64,000 nucleotides of DNA from an uncultured Albidovulum sp. (GTDB lineage Bacteria > Pseudomonadota > Alphaproteobacteria > Rhodobacterales > Rhodobacteraceae): assembly GCA_913064775.1 (NCBI GenBank), contig CAJYAD010000015.1:50590-114589 (forward strand), given 5' to 3'. How positions within the stretch are numbered: position 1 is the stretch's first letter; the number at the start of each line of letters is the position of its first letter. Position numbers and translations under genes: made by a program. The notes under the pieces are model-generated. The model was not told the origin of the DNA. It ran no database searches and was given only the letters and a program-made list of their open reading frames with translations. Positions 42,761 to 52,062 of this stretch are shown here, in pieces.

Positions 42761-42864
42761 AAATGTCATATTTTACAATGTGCTGGCGATAGTTCGGCGG
42801 CCAATAGCCGATCCGGGTTCAGCCCCGCCCACTTTTGATTTCAGCGACTCTTGGCTGATTCTGA

Positions 42865-42880
42865 GTGACAATATTGTCAC
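42865..42880. promoter_or_regulatory. Perfect 16-bp palindrome upstream of SleB-type hydrolase gene
   Basis: GTGACAATATTGTCAC is identical to its reverse complement. It lies in an AT-richer gap, about 95 bases upstream of the hydrolase ATG, and looks like a binding site for a dimeric regulator. It does not match CRP (N6 spacing) or FnrL (TTGAT-N4-ATCAA) patterns. Confidence 0.55.
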
Positions 42881-42895
42881 GCGGCTGGACCTTTG

Positions 42896-42918
42896 GGGTC
42901 GTTTCAGCTAAACGACCC
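42896..42918. promoter_or_regulatory. Nine-bp inverted repeat in the leader of the SleB-type hydrolase gene
   Basis: GGGTCGTTT (42896-42904) and AAACGACCC (42910-42918) are perfect arms around a CAGCT loop. There is no T tract, so it is unlikely to be a terminator. It could be an operator or an RNA hairpin about 57 bases before the start codon. Confidence 0.5.
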
Positions 42919-42974
42919 GCGGATGTTGCCTGGGGGCACATTTCAAACAGTAGCGGAACCGGAGACGGAAATCC

Positions 42975-43676
42975 ATGCGCGTGCTTCACGTTTGGGCACA
43001 GGGCGCCGTTATGGCGCTTGCCCTGAGCGGGATGGCTCATGCCGATGTTACGGCGAGTCAACCCAGTCACCCTGACGCTTCTGTCGATAGCCGGCTGACG
43101 CGTCTTTTGGGTGTCGAGCGGACGGCGTTCACCTCGATCACGCCGAACAAGCTGGAACAGATCATCACACCGCCGACCACGGTGGTGCGCAAGCAATATG
43201 CCTATCCCGAGCCGAAGAAGCTTGAATACCGGGCATCCTGGCTGTCGGAACTGCCCGATGCCGAGGGCGGCAAGCAGTGGCAATGTCTGGCCAAGGCGGT
43301 CTATTTCGAATCCCGGGGCGAGCCGGTCAAGGGCCAGTTCGGGGTTGCCGAAGTGGTGTTGAACCGGGTCGATTCCGCGCGCTTCCCCGATACCGTCTGC
43401 GCCGTGGTCAATCAGGGCGCGCACCGGCGCAACGCCTGCCAGTTCTCCTTCGCCTGTGACGGCGCGGCGGAAACCATCCACAACGAGGCCGCCTATGAGC
43501 GCGCCGGCAAGATCGCCCGGCTGCTGCTGGACGGGGCGCCGCGCAAGGTGACTGACGGCGCCACCTATTTCCACACCCGCTGGGTGCATCCGTCCTGGTC
43601 GCATCACTTCAAGCACACCACGACCGTCGGCGCGCATCTGTTTTACCGCGTGCCCAGCCGCGTCGCTGCAAAATAG
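42975..43676 (+). CDS. SleB/Hydrolase_2-type cell wall hydrolase
   Basis: This 233-residue exported protein carries a Hydrolase_2 (SleB) domain, the lytic-transglycosylase-like fold of the spore cortex enzyme SleB. The signal peptide is about residues 1-23 (VWAQGAVMALALSGMAHA, cleaved before DV). The domain begins at CLAKAVYFESRGEPVKGQFGVAEVVLNR (about residues 104-131) with the expected catalytic Glu in YFESRGE. The downstream ACQFSFACDG and WVHPSWSHHFKHT segments are typical. It probably remodels peptidoglycan during growth, as this lineage makes no spores. Two dyad elements lie upstream. Confidence 0.92.
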   Translation: MRVLHVWAQGAVMALALSGMAHADVTASQPSHPDASVDSRLTRLLGVERTAFTSITPNKLEQIITPPTTVVRKQYAYPEPKKLEYRASWLSELPDAEGGKQWQCLAKAVYFESRGEPVKGQFGVAEVVLNRVDSARFPDTVCAVVNQGAHRRNACQFSFACDGAAETIHNEAAYERAGKIARLLLDGAPRKVTDGATYFHTRWVHPSWSHHFKHTTTVGAHLFYRVPSRVAAK

Positions 43677-43774
43677 CCGCGATGTCGCAGCCGGGCGCCC
43701 GCCTGCCGCCTTCCGGCGTGGGCAAGCCCGGCGCTTGCCGCTAGGGTCGGGCGGCGAAACAGATCGGACAGAGA

Positions 43775-44680
43775 ATGCCCCAAGAGACGCGCCTTGCCTT
43801 CGCGCATCCCGAGGAACGTGCGACGGCCACGGCCTCGAGCGACCCGCGCGACCGCATCAGCCTGCGCGAACATGTGGTCGAGGCCGATATCGGTGCCTTC
43901 CAGCATGAACGCGGCGTGCCGCAGCGGCTGCGCTTCGACGTGGTGGTCGAGGTCCGCCCCGAGGCCGGGCCACTGGACGACGATGTCGACCGCATCCTGT
44001 CCTACGAGAAGATCATCGAGGCGATCGCCGCCGTGCTGGTGGCCGAGCGGTTCAACCTGCTAGAGACCCTGGCCGAGCGCGTGGCCGAACGCCTGCTGCA
44101 AGAGCCGCGGGCAATGCGGGTTTTCGTGCGCATCGCCAAGCTGGATCGCGGGCCGTTCGAGCTGGGGGTCGAGATCGTGCGCTCGCGCGCCGCGATGCCG
44201 CTTGGCGCCCCGGACGGGGCGGGGGCGATCCATCCCGATGTGGTCTATCTGGACAACGCCGCGATTGCGGCGCCGGACCTGCCGGCGCGGCTGGATGCGT
44301 TGCAGCAGGGCGGCGCGCCGCTGATCCTGTGCGTCGGCCTGCCCGAGGGCGCGCGCCCGGTGTCCGCCGCCATGCCGGCGCAGCGCCGCATCGACCTGCT
44401 GGCGATCGAGCAGAACGCCTGGGTGCTGGCCGGCCGCGACCGGCGCTGCGTGGTGGTTTCCAGCCGGACCGAGATCGATTCCGCCCTGCACCGCAGTCAG
44501 GTGATCGTCTGGGCGCCGTCGAAGATGGTGCTGGATGCGGTCGACGGCCCGGGCGGCGCCGACCCCCTGCGTCTGGCGCTGTGGCTGGCCGAGGAGTTCG
44601 CGGCGGCACGGCTGATCGTTCACGGCGATGTTTCGCTGCCGGCGGGAAGCCGCGTGACGGTAGAGCGCGCGCCGGCCTGA
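43775..44680 (+). CDS. folB: Dihydroneopterin aldolase with C-terminal extension
   Basis: This 301-residue protein has an N-terminal dihydroneopterin aldolase domain (about residues 28-135). The pterin-binding Glu appears in GAFQHERGVPQRLRF, then SYEKIIEAI, NLLETLAERVAERLL, and the Lys in RIAKLDRGPFELGVEI. It makes 6-hydroxymethyl-7,8-dihydropterin in folate synthesis. Typical FolB is about 120 residues; here about 150 extra residues follow, with two alternating strand/helix stretches (AIHPDVVYLDNAAIAAP onward and SQVIVWAPSKMVLDAVDGP). No named domain is recognised in the tail. folP follows 115 bases later with a repeat between them, consistent with a folate cluster. Confidence 0.88.
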   Translation: MPQETRLAFAHPEERATATASSDPRDRISLREHVVEADIGAFQHERGVPQRLRFDVVVEVRPEAGPLDDDVDRILSYEKIIEAIAAVLVAERFNLLETLAERVAERLLQEPRAMRVFVRIAKLDRGPFELGVEIVRSRAAMPLGAPDGAGAIHPDVVYLDNAAIAAPDLPARLDALQQGGAPLILCVGLPEGARPVSAAMPAQRRIDLLAIEQNAWVLAGRDRRCVVVSSRTEIDSALHRSQVIVWAPSKMVLDAVDGPGGADPLRLALWLAEEFAAARLIVHGDVSLPAGSRVTVERAPA

Positions 44681-44731
44681 GGGGTTGCCTTGGCATTGAG
44701 CGCGGCCTAATCCCATCCGCAGTGGCTGGAA

Positions 44732-44780
44732 CTCTGCCTACGGCAGAGGCCTCCGGCGGGGATATTTGAGCCAGAAAGAA
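44732..44780 (+). repeat. Intergenic repeat, copy d, directly upstream of folP
   Basis: A CTCTGCC-TAC-GGCAGAG hairpin (44732-44748) is followed by the 18-nt core TATTTGAGCCAGAAAGAA (44763-44780). The core ends 15 bases before the folP ATG, so its purine-rich 3' end sits close to where a ribosome-binding site would be expected. Confidence 0.75.
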
Positions 44781-44795
44781 AGCCCGCGCAAGACG

Positions 44796-45809
44796 ATGAG
44801 CTATTTCCGACCGATTGCAATGCTGGATCTGGCGCGGCCCCGGGGGGCGCAGGCCCTGGCCGGTGGCTGGTGCTGGTTCGACCGGGTCGAGGTGATTGAG
44901 CGCGGTGGGGCGCGGCAGGTGATCGCGGCCTCGGAGCTGCCGGAAGCGGTGGCCGAGCGGCTGAGCGCGCCGCGGGTGCCGCTGGCGGGGCTGGCGATGG
45001 ATCGGCCGCGGGTGATGGGCATTTTGAACGTGACGCCCGACAGTTTTTCCGATGGCGGGCGCTATGACGCGCCCGAGGCGGGGCTGGCGCATGCGCGCGC
45101 GATGCGGGCGGCGGGGGCCGAGATTCTGGACATTGGCGGCGAAAGCACGCGCCCCGGCGCGGCCGAAGTGCCGGTGGCCGACGAGATCGCCCGCACCGCG
45201 CCGGTGATCGCGGCGTTGCGGGCCGGCGGCGACGTGGGGGCGGTCTCGATCGACACGCGCAAGGCGGCGGTGGCCGAGGCCGCGCTGACCGCAGGCGCCG
45301 GGCTGGTCAACGATGTCTCGGCGATGTTGTTCGATCCGGCGATGGCCTCGGTGGTGGCGGGCGCGGGCGCGGCGCTGTGCCTGATGCATGCCAAGGGCGA
45401 CCCCGAGACCATGCAGCGCGATCCGCGCTATGACGACGTGCTGCTGGACGTCTATGACCATCTGGCCGAGCGGGTCGCGGCAGCCGAAGCTTTGGGCATT
45501 CCGCGCGCCCGGATCTGTGTCGATCCCGGCATCGGTTTCGGCAAGACGGCGGCGCATAATCTGACCTTGCTGCGCAACCTGTCGCTGTTTCACGGGTTGG
45601 GCTGCGCGCTGCTGCTGGGGGTGTCGCGCAAGCGCTTTATCGGCACCATCGGTGGGGCGTCGCAGGCAAGCGACCGGATGCCCGGCTCGGTCGCGGTGGC
45701 GTTGGCGGGGGTGGCGCAGGGTGCGCAGATCTTGCGGGTGCATGATGTGCCCGAGACGGTGCAGGCGCTGGCGCTATGGCAGGCAGTGACATGTGGGGAA
45801 GGGGCTTAG
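44796..45809 (+). CDS. folP: Dihydropteroate synthase
   Basis: This 337-residue enzyme condenses 4-aminobenzoate with hydroxymethyl-dihydropterin pyrophosphate. Signatures are GILNVTPDSFSDGGRYD (about residues 71-87), DIGGESTRPGA (about 110-120), the DPGIGFGKTAAHN loop (about 244-256), and LGVSRKRFIG (about 280-289). It carries about 65 N-terminal residues before the barrel, as in many alphaproteobacteria. The ATG at 44796 was chosen over a TTG at 44766, which lies within the repeat core. glmM starts immediately after the stop, with no gap. Confidence 0.96.
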   Translation: MSYFRPIAMLDLARPRGAQALAGGWCWFDRVEVIERGGARQVIAASELPEAVAERLSAPRVPLAGLAMDRPRVMGILNVTPDSFSDGGRYDAPEAGLAHARAMRAAGAEILDIGGESTRPGAAEVPVADEIARTAPVIAALRAGGDVGAVSIDTRKAAVAEAALTAGAGLVNDVSAMLFDPAMASVVAGAGAALCLMHAKGDPETMQRDPRYDDVLLDVYDHLAERVAAAEALGIPRARICVDPGIGFGKTAAHNLTLLRNLSLFHGLGCALLLGVSRKRFIGTIGGASQASDRMPGSVAVALAGVAQGAQILRVHDVPETVQALALWQAVTCGEGA

Positions 45810-47156
45810 ATGGTACGCAAGATCTTCGGAACCGACGGGGTGCGGGGGCAGGCCAACCGCTATCCGATGACCGCCGAGATGGCCCTGCGCCTGGGCGCGG
45901 CCGCCGGGCGCTATTTCCGGCGCGATCAGGCCCGGGTGCACAGGGTGGTGATCGGCAAGGACACGCGGCTTTCGGGCTATATGCTGGAAAACGCGCTGAC
46001 GGCCGGCTTGACCTCGACCGGGATGAACGTGCTGCTGCTGGGGCCGGTGCCGACGCCGGCCGTGGGCTTCCTGACGCGGTCGATGCGGGCCGATGTCGGG
46101 GTGATGATCTCGGCCAGCCACAACCCGCATGAGGACAACGGGATCAAGTTCTTCGGCCCCGACGGCTTCAAGCTGTCGGACGAGGCCGAGGCCGAGATCG
46201 AGGCGATCCTGAACGGCGAGATCGAGCCCGCCCAGCCGCAGAACATCGGCCGGGCGCGGCGCATCGAGGACGCCCGCGGCCGCTATCAGGAATATGCCAA
46301 GACCACCTTCCCGGTGGGGCTGCGGCTTGACGGGCTGAAGGTGGTGCTGGATTGCGCGAACGGCGCCGCCTACCGCGCCGCGCCCGAGGTGCTGTGGGAA
46401 TTGGGGGCCGAGGTGGTGCCGGTGGGGGTGTCGCCCGACGGCTTCAACATCAACGAACGCTGCGGCTCGACCTACACCCAAACCGCCGCCGAGGCGGTGG
46501 TGGCCGAGGGCGCGGATGTGGGCATCTGTCTTGATGGCGATGCCGACCGGGTGATGATCCTCGACGAGACGGGCCGGGTGGCCGACGGCGATCAGCTGAT
46601 GGCGCTGCTGGCCGCGCGCTGGGCCGAGGACGGGCGGCTGAACGGCGGCACGCTGGTCGCGACGGTAATGTCGAACCTGGGGCTGGAGCGGTTCCTGACC
46701 GGCCGGGGGCTGCGGTTGGAGCGCACGGCGGTGGGCGATCGCTATGTCGTCGAGGCGATGCGCCGGGGTGGCTGGAACCTGGGTGGAGAGCAGTCAGGCC
46801 ATATCGTGATGACCGATTACGCGACCACCGGCGACGGGCTGATCGCGGGGCTGCAATTCCTGGCCGAGATGGCGCGGACCGGTCAGCGCGCCTCGGGGCT
46901 GGTGAAAAGCTTCGAGACGGTGCCGCAACTTCTGAAGAACGTCCGCTATGCGGCGGGGGTCGCGCCGCTGGAGGCCGCGCCGGTGCAGGCGGCGATCGCG
47001 GCGGGCGAGGCGCAGCTGGCCAACCGCGGGCGGCTGCTGATCCGCAAGTCGGGGACCGAGCCGCTGATCCGGGTGATGGCGGAATGCGAGGATGAGGCGC
47101 TGCTGGGCCGCGTGGTCGACGAGATTGTGGCGGCGGTCGAAACTGCGGCAGGTTAG
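45810..47156 (+). CDS. glmM: Phosphoglucosamine mutase
   Basis: This 448-residue alpha-D-phosphohexomutase interconverts glucosamine-6-phosphate and glucosamine-1-phosphate for cell-wall UDP-GlcNAc. The N-terminus [18 protein letters not shown] is diagnostic. The active Ser loop is [18 protein letters not shown] (about residues 99-116), the Mg site is [14 protein letters not shown] (about 238-251), and the phosphate-binding loop is [12 protein letters not shown] near the C-terminus. It begins directly after the folP stop codon, an arrangement seen in other proteobacteria. A strong bidirectional terminator lies downstream. Confidence 0.97.
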   Translation: MVRKIFGTDGVRGQANRYPMTAEMALRLGAAAGRYFRRDQARVHRVVIGKDTRLSGYMLENALTAGLTSTGMNVLLLGPVPTPAVGFLTRSMRADVGVMISASHNPHEDNGIKFFGPDGFKLSDEAEAEIEAILNGEIEPAQPQNIGRARRIEDARGRYQEYAKTTFPVGLRLDGLKVVLDCANGAAYRAAPEVLWELGAEVVPVGVSPDGFNINERCGSTYTQTAAEAVVAEGADVGICLDGDADRVMILDETGRVADGDQLMALLAARWAEDGRLNGGTLVATVMSNLGLERFLTGRGLRLERTAVGDRYVVEAMRRGGWNLGGEQSGHIVMTDYATTGDGLIAGLQFLAEMARTGQRASGLVKSFETVPQLLKNVRYAAGVAPLEAAPVQAAIAAGEAQLANRGRLLIRKSGTEPLIRVMAECEDEALLGRVVDEIVAAVETAAG

Positions 47157-47184
47157 GGGGCGCTGGCGCGCGCCGGGATCTGCG

Positions 47185-47202
47185 TATTTGGGGAACAATG
47201 AA
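47185..47202 (+). repeat. Intergenic repeat, copy e (18-nt core)
   Basis: The core TATTTGGGGAACAATGAA sits after glmM. It shares the GAACAATGAA variant with copy a, and its last two bases overlap the terminator stem. Confidence 0.7.
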
Positions 47203-47232
47203 GGGGCGGCCGGATCTGGGGCCGCCCCTTTG
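47201..47232. terminator. Bidirectional rho-independent terminator between glmM and OpgC-like gene
   Basis: AAGGGGCGGCC (47201-47211) pairs perfectly with GGCCGCCCCTT (47220-47230) around an eight-base loop, followed on the plus strand by TTTGTCT. The mirrored A run serves the convergent minus-strand gene. Confidence 0.8.
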
Positions 47233-47240
47233 TCTGTGTC

Positions 47241-48425
47241 CTATTCCGCAGTGAGGGCGGCGGCCGGGATGGGGCGGGACTTGGCCCATTTGTGGACCCA
47301 GGCGACCAGGAAGAGCGGCGGCAGGCAGGCAAGAAGCAGCAGGTTCGCTTCAAGCGTGCCGGGTTTGCGACCGTCGAGGTAGATCGACAGCGCATAGATC
47401 AGCACGATATGCGCTGTGAAGACCTGCAGCGAATGCTGGCCAAGGAACACAAGCGGCCGCCAGGTGAACAGACGCCGCAGCCCTGCCGAGGCGGCGCGGG
47501 TCAGCCCGTGGCGGCTGTCGGCGCCGGCGTTCAGCAGCCAGGCGACGATGTAGAGGTCGAGCGCGAAGTTCAGCAGGTAGATCGCGTCGAGATTACCTCG
47601 GTCGAGCTTGCGCCAGATCATCCGGCTGAAGTCGATCCCGAAGGAGGTCGTGTAGACCGCGATATCCATCACCGCGAGCATCACAAAGCCGAGGAGCGCG
47701 ACGCGAAACAGCGCCTCGGCCTGGGGGCGGCGGAAGAAGCCCAGATCCAGCTTGCCGGCGGCCATCAGATAGCCAAACCATAGCCCGCCGATAAAAAGCA
47801 CCTGCCACGCGAAGACGTTGAAATAGATACCGATATGCACCGGATGCCCGGCGGTCTTCAGCAACGCTTCGACAGGGCGCTCGGCCAGGTCCGGCATCCC
47901 GGATTGCGCGAACAGCCACGCCACCAGCGACACCCCCGCCACGGTCAGCGCCTGCCCCGATTGGAAGGCGCGCAACGCCAGCGGGGTGAACGCCATGAAG
48001 ACGATGTACATCGGCAGGATGCCCATGTGCAGCGTCCCGGTCAGCAGGCCAAGCTCTGCTAGGGTGAAGGCGATCGGCTCTTTGGCCTGTTGGGCCAGGA
48101 TCTTCGCCGGGATCTCCAGTTGCGCCAATATCAGCGCGGCGGCAAGGAACCCAAGCGCCAGCACCGCGTGGTAGCGCCAGATATGGAACATGCGCTTGCT
48201 CACGGCGCCGCGCATGTCGGCCGCGCCCCTGCGCAGCATCCGTTTTGTGTAGACCAGCCCGACCACAAAGCCCGAGATGAAGACGAAACCCTGCGCGTCC
48301 TCGACCCAGCCGATGTACTGGTGGTTGATCTTGCCGAGCAGCGTGTGGAGGTAGACGTTCGCATGGGCGATCGTCATGAACAGCAGAAAGTAGCCGCGGA
48401 AGCCGTCGAGCAGGGTCAGGCGCAT
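47241..48425 (-). CDS. OpgC-family integral membrane protein
   Basis: This 394-residue protein belongs to the OpgC_C family (related to membrane acyltransferase 3), which succinylates osmoregulated periplasmic glucans. It starts MRLTLLDGFRGYFLLFMTIAH, the family's RxxxxDxxRG opening with the candidate catalytic His in the first helix, and has about 10 membrane helices. WVEDAQGFVFISGFVVGLVY and FLGQHSLQVFTAHI are also typical. The start at 48425 removes an unrelated upstream extension. No glucan synthesis genes are near, so the acyl acceptor is unknown. It converges with glmM. Confidence 0.88.
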   Translation of the reverse strand: MRLTLLDGFRGYFLLFMTIAHANVYLHTLLGKINHQYIGWVEDAQGFVFISGFVVGLVYTKRMLRRGAADMRGAVSKRMFHIWRYHAVLALGFLAAALILAQLEIPAKILAQQAKEPIAFTLAELGLLTGTLHMGILPMYIVFMAFTPLALRAFQSGQALTVAGVSLVAWLFAQSGMPDLAERPVEALLKTAGHPVHIGIYFNVFAWQVLFIGGLWFGYLMAAGKLDLGFFRRPQAEALFRVALLGFVMLAVMDIAVYTTSFGIDFSRMIWRKLDRGNLDAIYLLNFALDLYIVAWLLNAGADSRHGLTRAASAGLRRLFTWRPLVFLGQHSLQVFTAHIVLIYALSIYLDGRKPGTLEANLLLLACLPPLFLVAWVHKWAKSRPIPAAALTAE

Positions 48426-48630
48426 GGCCGAAATCCTTGAGTCATTCCCCGCCCGATGCGGGGTAGAGCGGTCGTGCATTTGTGCTTTCCCGTGAACTAA
48501 ATCAATGGCTAGTCGAACTGCCCCGCCGGAATGCGCGCCCGATGGCCGACGCGCGCCCCGCTTCCGGCGCAAAGGCGCCGTGTCGGGGGCATTCGGGGGT
48601 GAAAGCCAGGCGGTTACCGGGCCGGAACTG

Positions 48631-49527
48631 TCACGGACGGCGGCGCCAGAGCGGGGCGCGCGAAATTGCCAGACCCGCCAGGATCAGGACAAGCGCGCCC
48701 AGAAAGGTGGGCGGCAGCGGCTCGTGCAGCAGGAAGGTGCCGAACAGAACCGACCAGATCGGCACCTGGTAGTTGACCTGGGTCAGGAAGGTCGGCCCAG
48801 CCGAGGTGATCACCCGTACCAGGATCAGCGTTGCCAGCGCGGTGGGGAAGAGGCCCAGGTAGAAGACGGCGGCGACCGCGGTCGGATCCGGGGTGGGCAG
48901 GGGCTCCCAGATCAGGGCGACGGGGACGATCACGCAGGTGGCCGCGATCAGGGCGCCCGCGCCAAAGCTCAACTGGTTCGAGGGCGGCGAAAGGCGGGTG
49001 ATGATCGAGCCGATCGCGTAGCAGCCGGCCGCCGCGATGCAGGCCAGCCGCGCCAGCGTCTCACTGTCGGCGCCGGTGGACGAGAAGGCAGCGGGCCCGA
49101 CCAGCGCGGCGACGCCCGCGAAGCCCACGACGAAGCCGATGCCCTTGCGTCGGGTCAGCTGTTCGCCCGGAACGAAGGCATGGGCCAGCGGCAGCACCAG
49201 AAGCGGCACCACCGCCATGGTGATCCCGGCAAACCCCGAGGTCACCGATTTCTGTGCCCAAGCCAGCAGCAGGAAGGGAAAGGCGTTGGAAAACATCCCC
49301 ATGCCGATGATATGCGCCCAAAGCCTGCGCGCCCCAAACCCGGGCAGCCCCTTGCCCAGCCCGTACGCCAGCGCGGTCAGTGCCAGCGCCCCCAGCGCGA
49401 TGCGGATCGCCGCCACCTGGGCGGGCCCGAAGCCGGTGAGCGAAAGCTTCACCCCCATGAACGAAGCGCCCCAGACGACGCCCAGGAGGATGAGGAGAAG
49501 CCAGTCTGTCGGTGTCGCGCGGGTCAT
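48631..49527 (-). CDS. EamA-family (DMT) transporter
   Basis: This 298-residue membrane protein has ten predicted helices in two EamA repeats. The first repeat starts LLLILLGVVWGASFMGVKLSLTGFGPAQVAA, and the second includes AAGCYAIGSIITRLSPP. Such proteins export amino acids or metabolites. It is separated from the OpgC-like gene by 205 bases in which nothing was recognised, and from ilvC by a 327-base gap with two repeat copies. The substrate is unknown. Confidence 0.9.
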   Translation of the reverse strand: MTRATPTDWLLLILLGVVWGASFMGVKLSLTGFGPAQVAAIRIALGALALTALAYGLGKGLPGFGARRLWAHIIGMGMFSNAFPFLLLAWAQKSVTSGFAGITMAVVPLLVLPLAHAFVPGEQLTRRKGIGFVVGFAGVAALVGPAAFSSTGADSETLARLACIAAAGCYAIGSIITRLSPPSNQLSFGAGALIAATCVIVPVALIWEPLPTPDPTAVAAVFYLGLFPTALATLILVRVITSAGPTFLTQVNYQVPIWSVLFGTFLLHEPLPPTFLGALVLILAGLAISRAPLWRRRP

Positions 49528-49641
49528 GCGCTCTCGCTAGCGTGAGACGCATGCAGGCGCCAGAGGGAAAGGCCGGGGAGAGCGGTAAACGATCAGGGTG
49601 CGGTCGAAGGAAGCGCGGCATCTGCTCAGATCGGCGGCGGC

Positions 49642-49687
49642 GGGGGCTCTGCCCCCTGCACCCCCGGGATATTTGGGCCAGAAAGAA
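49642..49687 (+). repeat. Intergenic repeat, copy f
   Basis: GGGGGCTCTGCCCCC (49642-49656) is followed by CCCCCGGGA and the 18-nt core TATTTGGGCCAGAAAGAA (49670-49687). The hairpin is identical to that of copy h. It forms a tail-to-tail pair with copy j. Confidence 0.8.
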
Positions 49688-49707
49688 GCAATGAGTGTCG
49701 TTTGCCC

Positions 49708-49758
49708 TTCATCTTGGTGGAACTACTCCATGGGGGACCGGGGGTGTGAAACCCCCGG
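49708..49758 (-). repeat. Intergenic repeat, copy j, inverted relative to copy f
   Basis: On the minus strand a CCGGGGG/CCCCCGG hairpin (49758-49738) precedes the core TAGTTCCACCAAGATGAA (49725-49708), which differs from copy h at three positions. Its core faces copy f with a 20-base spacer. Confidence 0.65.
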
Positions 49759-49791
49759 CGCCGAGATCGGCAACGGGACCAATCCCCCATG

Positions 49792-49816
49792 AAAAAGGGC
49801 GCCCCGAAGGGCGCCC
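49792..49816 (-). terminator. ilvC rho-independent terminator
   Basis: On the minus strand GGGCGCCC-TTCG-GGGCGCCC forms an 8-bp stem with a stable UUCG tetraloop, followed by TTTTT. It lies 39 bases after the ilvC stop. Confidence 0.9.
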
Positions 49817-49854
49817 AAGTCAGTCAGGGCCGGTGTCCCGGCCTGACGGGGAAT

Positions 49855-51003
<1,149 letters not shown>

Positions 51004-51462
51004 ATGCAGATCGACGATACCGACCGCCGCATCCTGCGCCAGTTGATGGCGGAACCAGAGCTGTCCACCCCCGATCTGGCCACGCGGGCGGGGGTGACTA
51101 CGGCGACCTGCTGGCGCCGGCTGGAGAAGCTGCGCGAGCGCGGCGTGCTGAAGGGACAGCAGGCGGTGCTGGACTGGCGGGCGCTCGGTTTCGAGGTGGA
51201 GGTGAGCCTGCGGCTGACGCTCGACAAGACCCAGCCGCGCGCCTTTGAGGAGCTGATCGCCGAGGCACGTCAGATCCCCGAGGTGATCGAGATCCAGACT
51301 TTCCTGGGCCAAGTCGATCTGCGGCTGAATCTGGTGGCGCGCGACATGGCGCATTACCAGCAGGTCTACCGCGAGCGGATCCTGGGCCTGCCCCACATCG
51401 CCGATATCGAGGCGCTGATGCATGTCTCGGTGATCAAATCGGCCGAGGGGCTGCCGCTGTGA
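51004..51462 (+). CDS. Lrp/AsnC-family transcriptional regulator 1
   Basis: This 152-residue regulator has the Lrp winged helix (IDDTDRRILRQLMAEPELSTPDLATRAGVTTATCWRRLEKL, about residues 3-43 in part) and an AsnC_trans_reg (RAM) effector domain (about 65-145). The ATG at 51004 gives the standard family start; an in-frame GTG 15 codons earlier is less likely. It diverges from ilvC, and its stop overlaps the next regulator (GTGA). It is a candidate local regulator of branched-chain synthesis. Confidence 0.92.
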   Translation: MQIDDTDRRILRQLMAEPELSTPDLATRAGVTTATCWRRLEKLRERGVLKGQQAVLDWRALGFEVEVSLRLTLDKTQPRAFEELIAEARQIPEVIEIQTFLGQVDLRLNLVARDMAHYQQVYRERILGLPHIADIEALMHVSVIKSAEGLPL

Positions 51463-51917
51463 TCGCGCTGGACGATCTGGACCGGGCCTTTCTGCGGGCG
51501 CTGGTCGCGGATGCGACGCTGAGCGCCGGAGAGCTGGGGCGGCGCTACGGATTGTCGCAGCCGGCGGCCTGGCGGCGGCTGAAGCGGCTGGCCGAGTCCG
51601 GCGCGATCCGCACGCGGCGGGTGGTGGTGGACCGCGAGGCGTTGGGGTTTTCGGTGACCGTCTTTCTTGGCGTGAAGCTGGCCACCAGGGGGCGGGTGAG
51701 TCTGGAGGATTTCGAGCGCGCCGTCAGCGCGATCCCCGAGGTGCAGACGGTGCAGTATATCCTGGGCGCCTATGATTATCGGCTGCGGGTGGTGGCTCGG
51801 GATCTGGCGGATTTCGAGCGCGTGCTGCGGCGCCGGATCATGACCCTGCCGGGGATCGGACAGGTCGATGCCAATGTGCTGCTTAGCGAGGAGCGGCTGC
51901 CAGGGCCGATCGGGTAG
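51459..51917 (+). CDS. Lrp/AsnC-family transcriptional regulator 2
   Basis: This second 152-residue Lrp-type protein has the winged helix in residues about 4-50 (LSAGELGRRYGLSQPAAWRRLKRL) and a RAM domain after it (VQTVQYILGAYDYRLRVVARDL). It starts with GTG overlapping the first regulator's stop, so the two are coupled and could form hetero-oligomers, as known for some Lrp pairs. The helix-turn-helix sequences differ, implying distinct DNA contacts if they act separately. Confidence 0.9.
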   Translation: MIALDDLDRAFLRALVADATLSAGELGRRYGLSQPAAWRRLKRLAESGAIRTRRVVVDREALGFSVTVFLGVKLATRGRVSLEDFERAVSAIPEVQTVQYILGAYDYRLRVVARDLADFERVLRRRIMTLPGIGQVDANVLLSEERLPGPIG

Positions 51918-51936
51918 GGCGATCGTCGCGGTCACA

Positions 51937-51995
51937 GGGGGCGCTGCCCCCGTCGCGCGGGCGCGACTCCCCCGGAGTATTTTTTCCAAGATGAA
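51937..51995 (+). repeat. Intergenic repeat, copy g
   Basis: GGGGGC-GCT-GCCCCC (51937-51951) is followed after 26 bases by the 18-nt core TATTTTTTCCAAGATGAA (51978-51995). It sits between the Lrp pair and the aminotransferase gene, both on the plus strand. Confidence 0.75.
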
Positions 51996-52062
51996 GATCA
52001 GGGGGGTGGCCGGATCGGGGTGGTCGGGCTAAACCTTCGGCAGCAACTGAATGGAGAGGCCC

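Larger units (their letters stand above)
49528..49854. other. 327-base gap between EamA gene and ilvC
   Basis: The gap contains two oppositely oriented copies of the intergenic repeat (49642-49687 and 49708-49758) and the ilvC terminator (49792-49816). A second, imperfect GTCAGG..CCTGAC hairpin (about 49820-49847) also lies here. A 33-codon frame beginning at 49691 runs through the second repeat copy and is not considered a gene. Confidence 0.7.

Noticed and set aside
42865..42880. CRP/FNR site interpretation of GTGACAATATTGTCAC
   Set aside because: The half-site spacing does not fit TGTGA-N6-TCACA or TTGAT-N4-ATCAA, so it is listed only as an unassigned palindrome.
49691..49792. 33-codon frame after repeat copy f
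   Set aside because: It reads through the inverted repeat copy j and its hairpin, has no good ribosome-binding site apart from the repeat itself, and lacks coding-type codon use.
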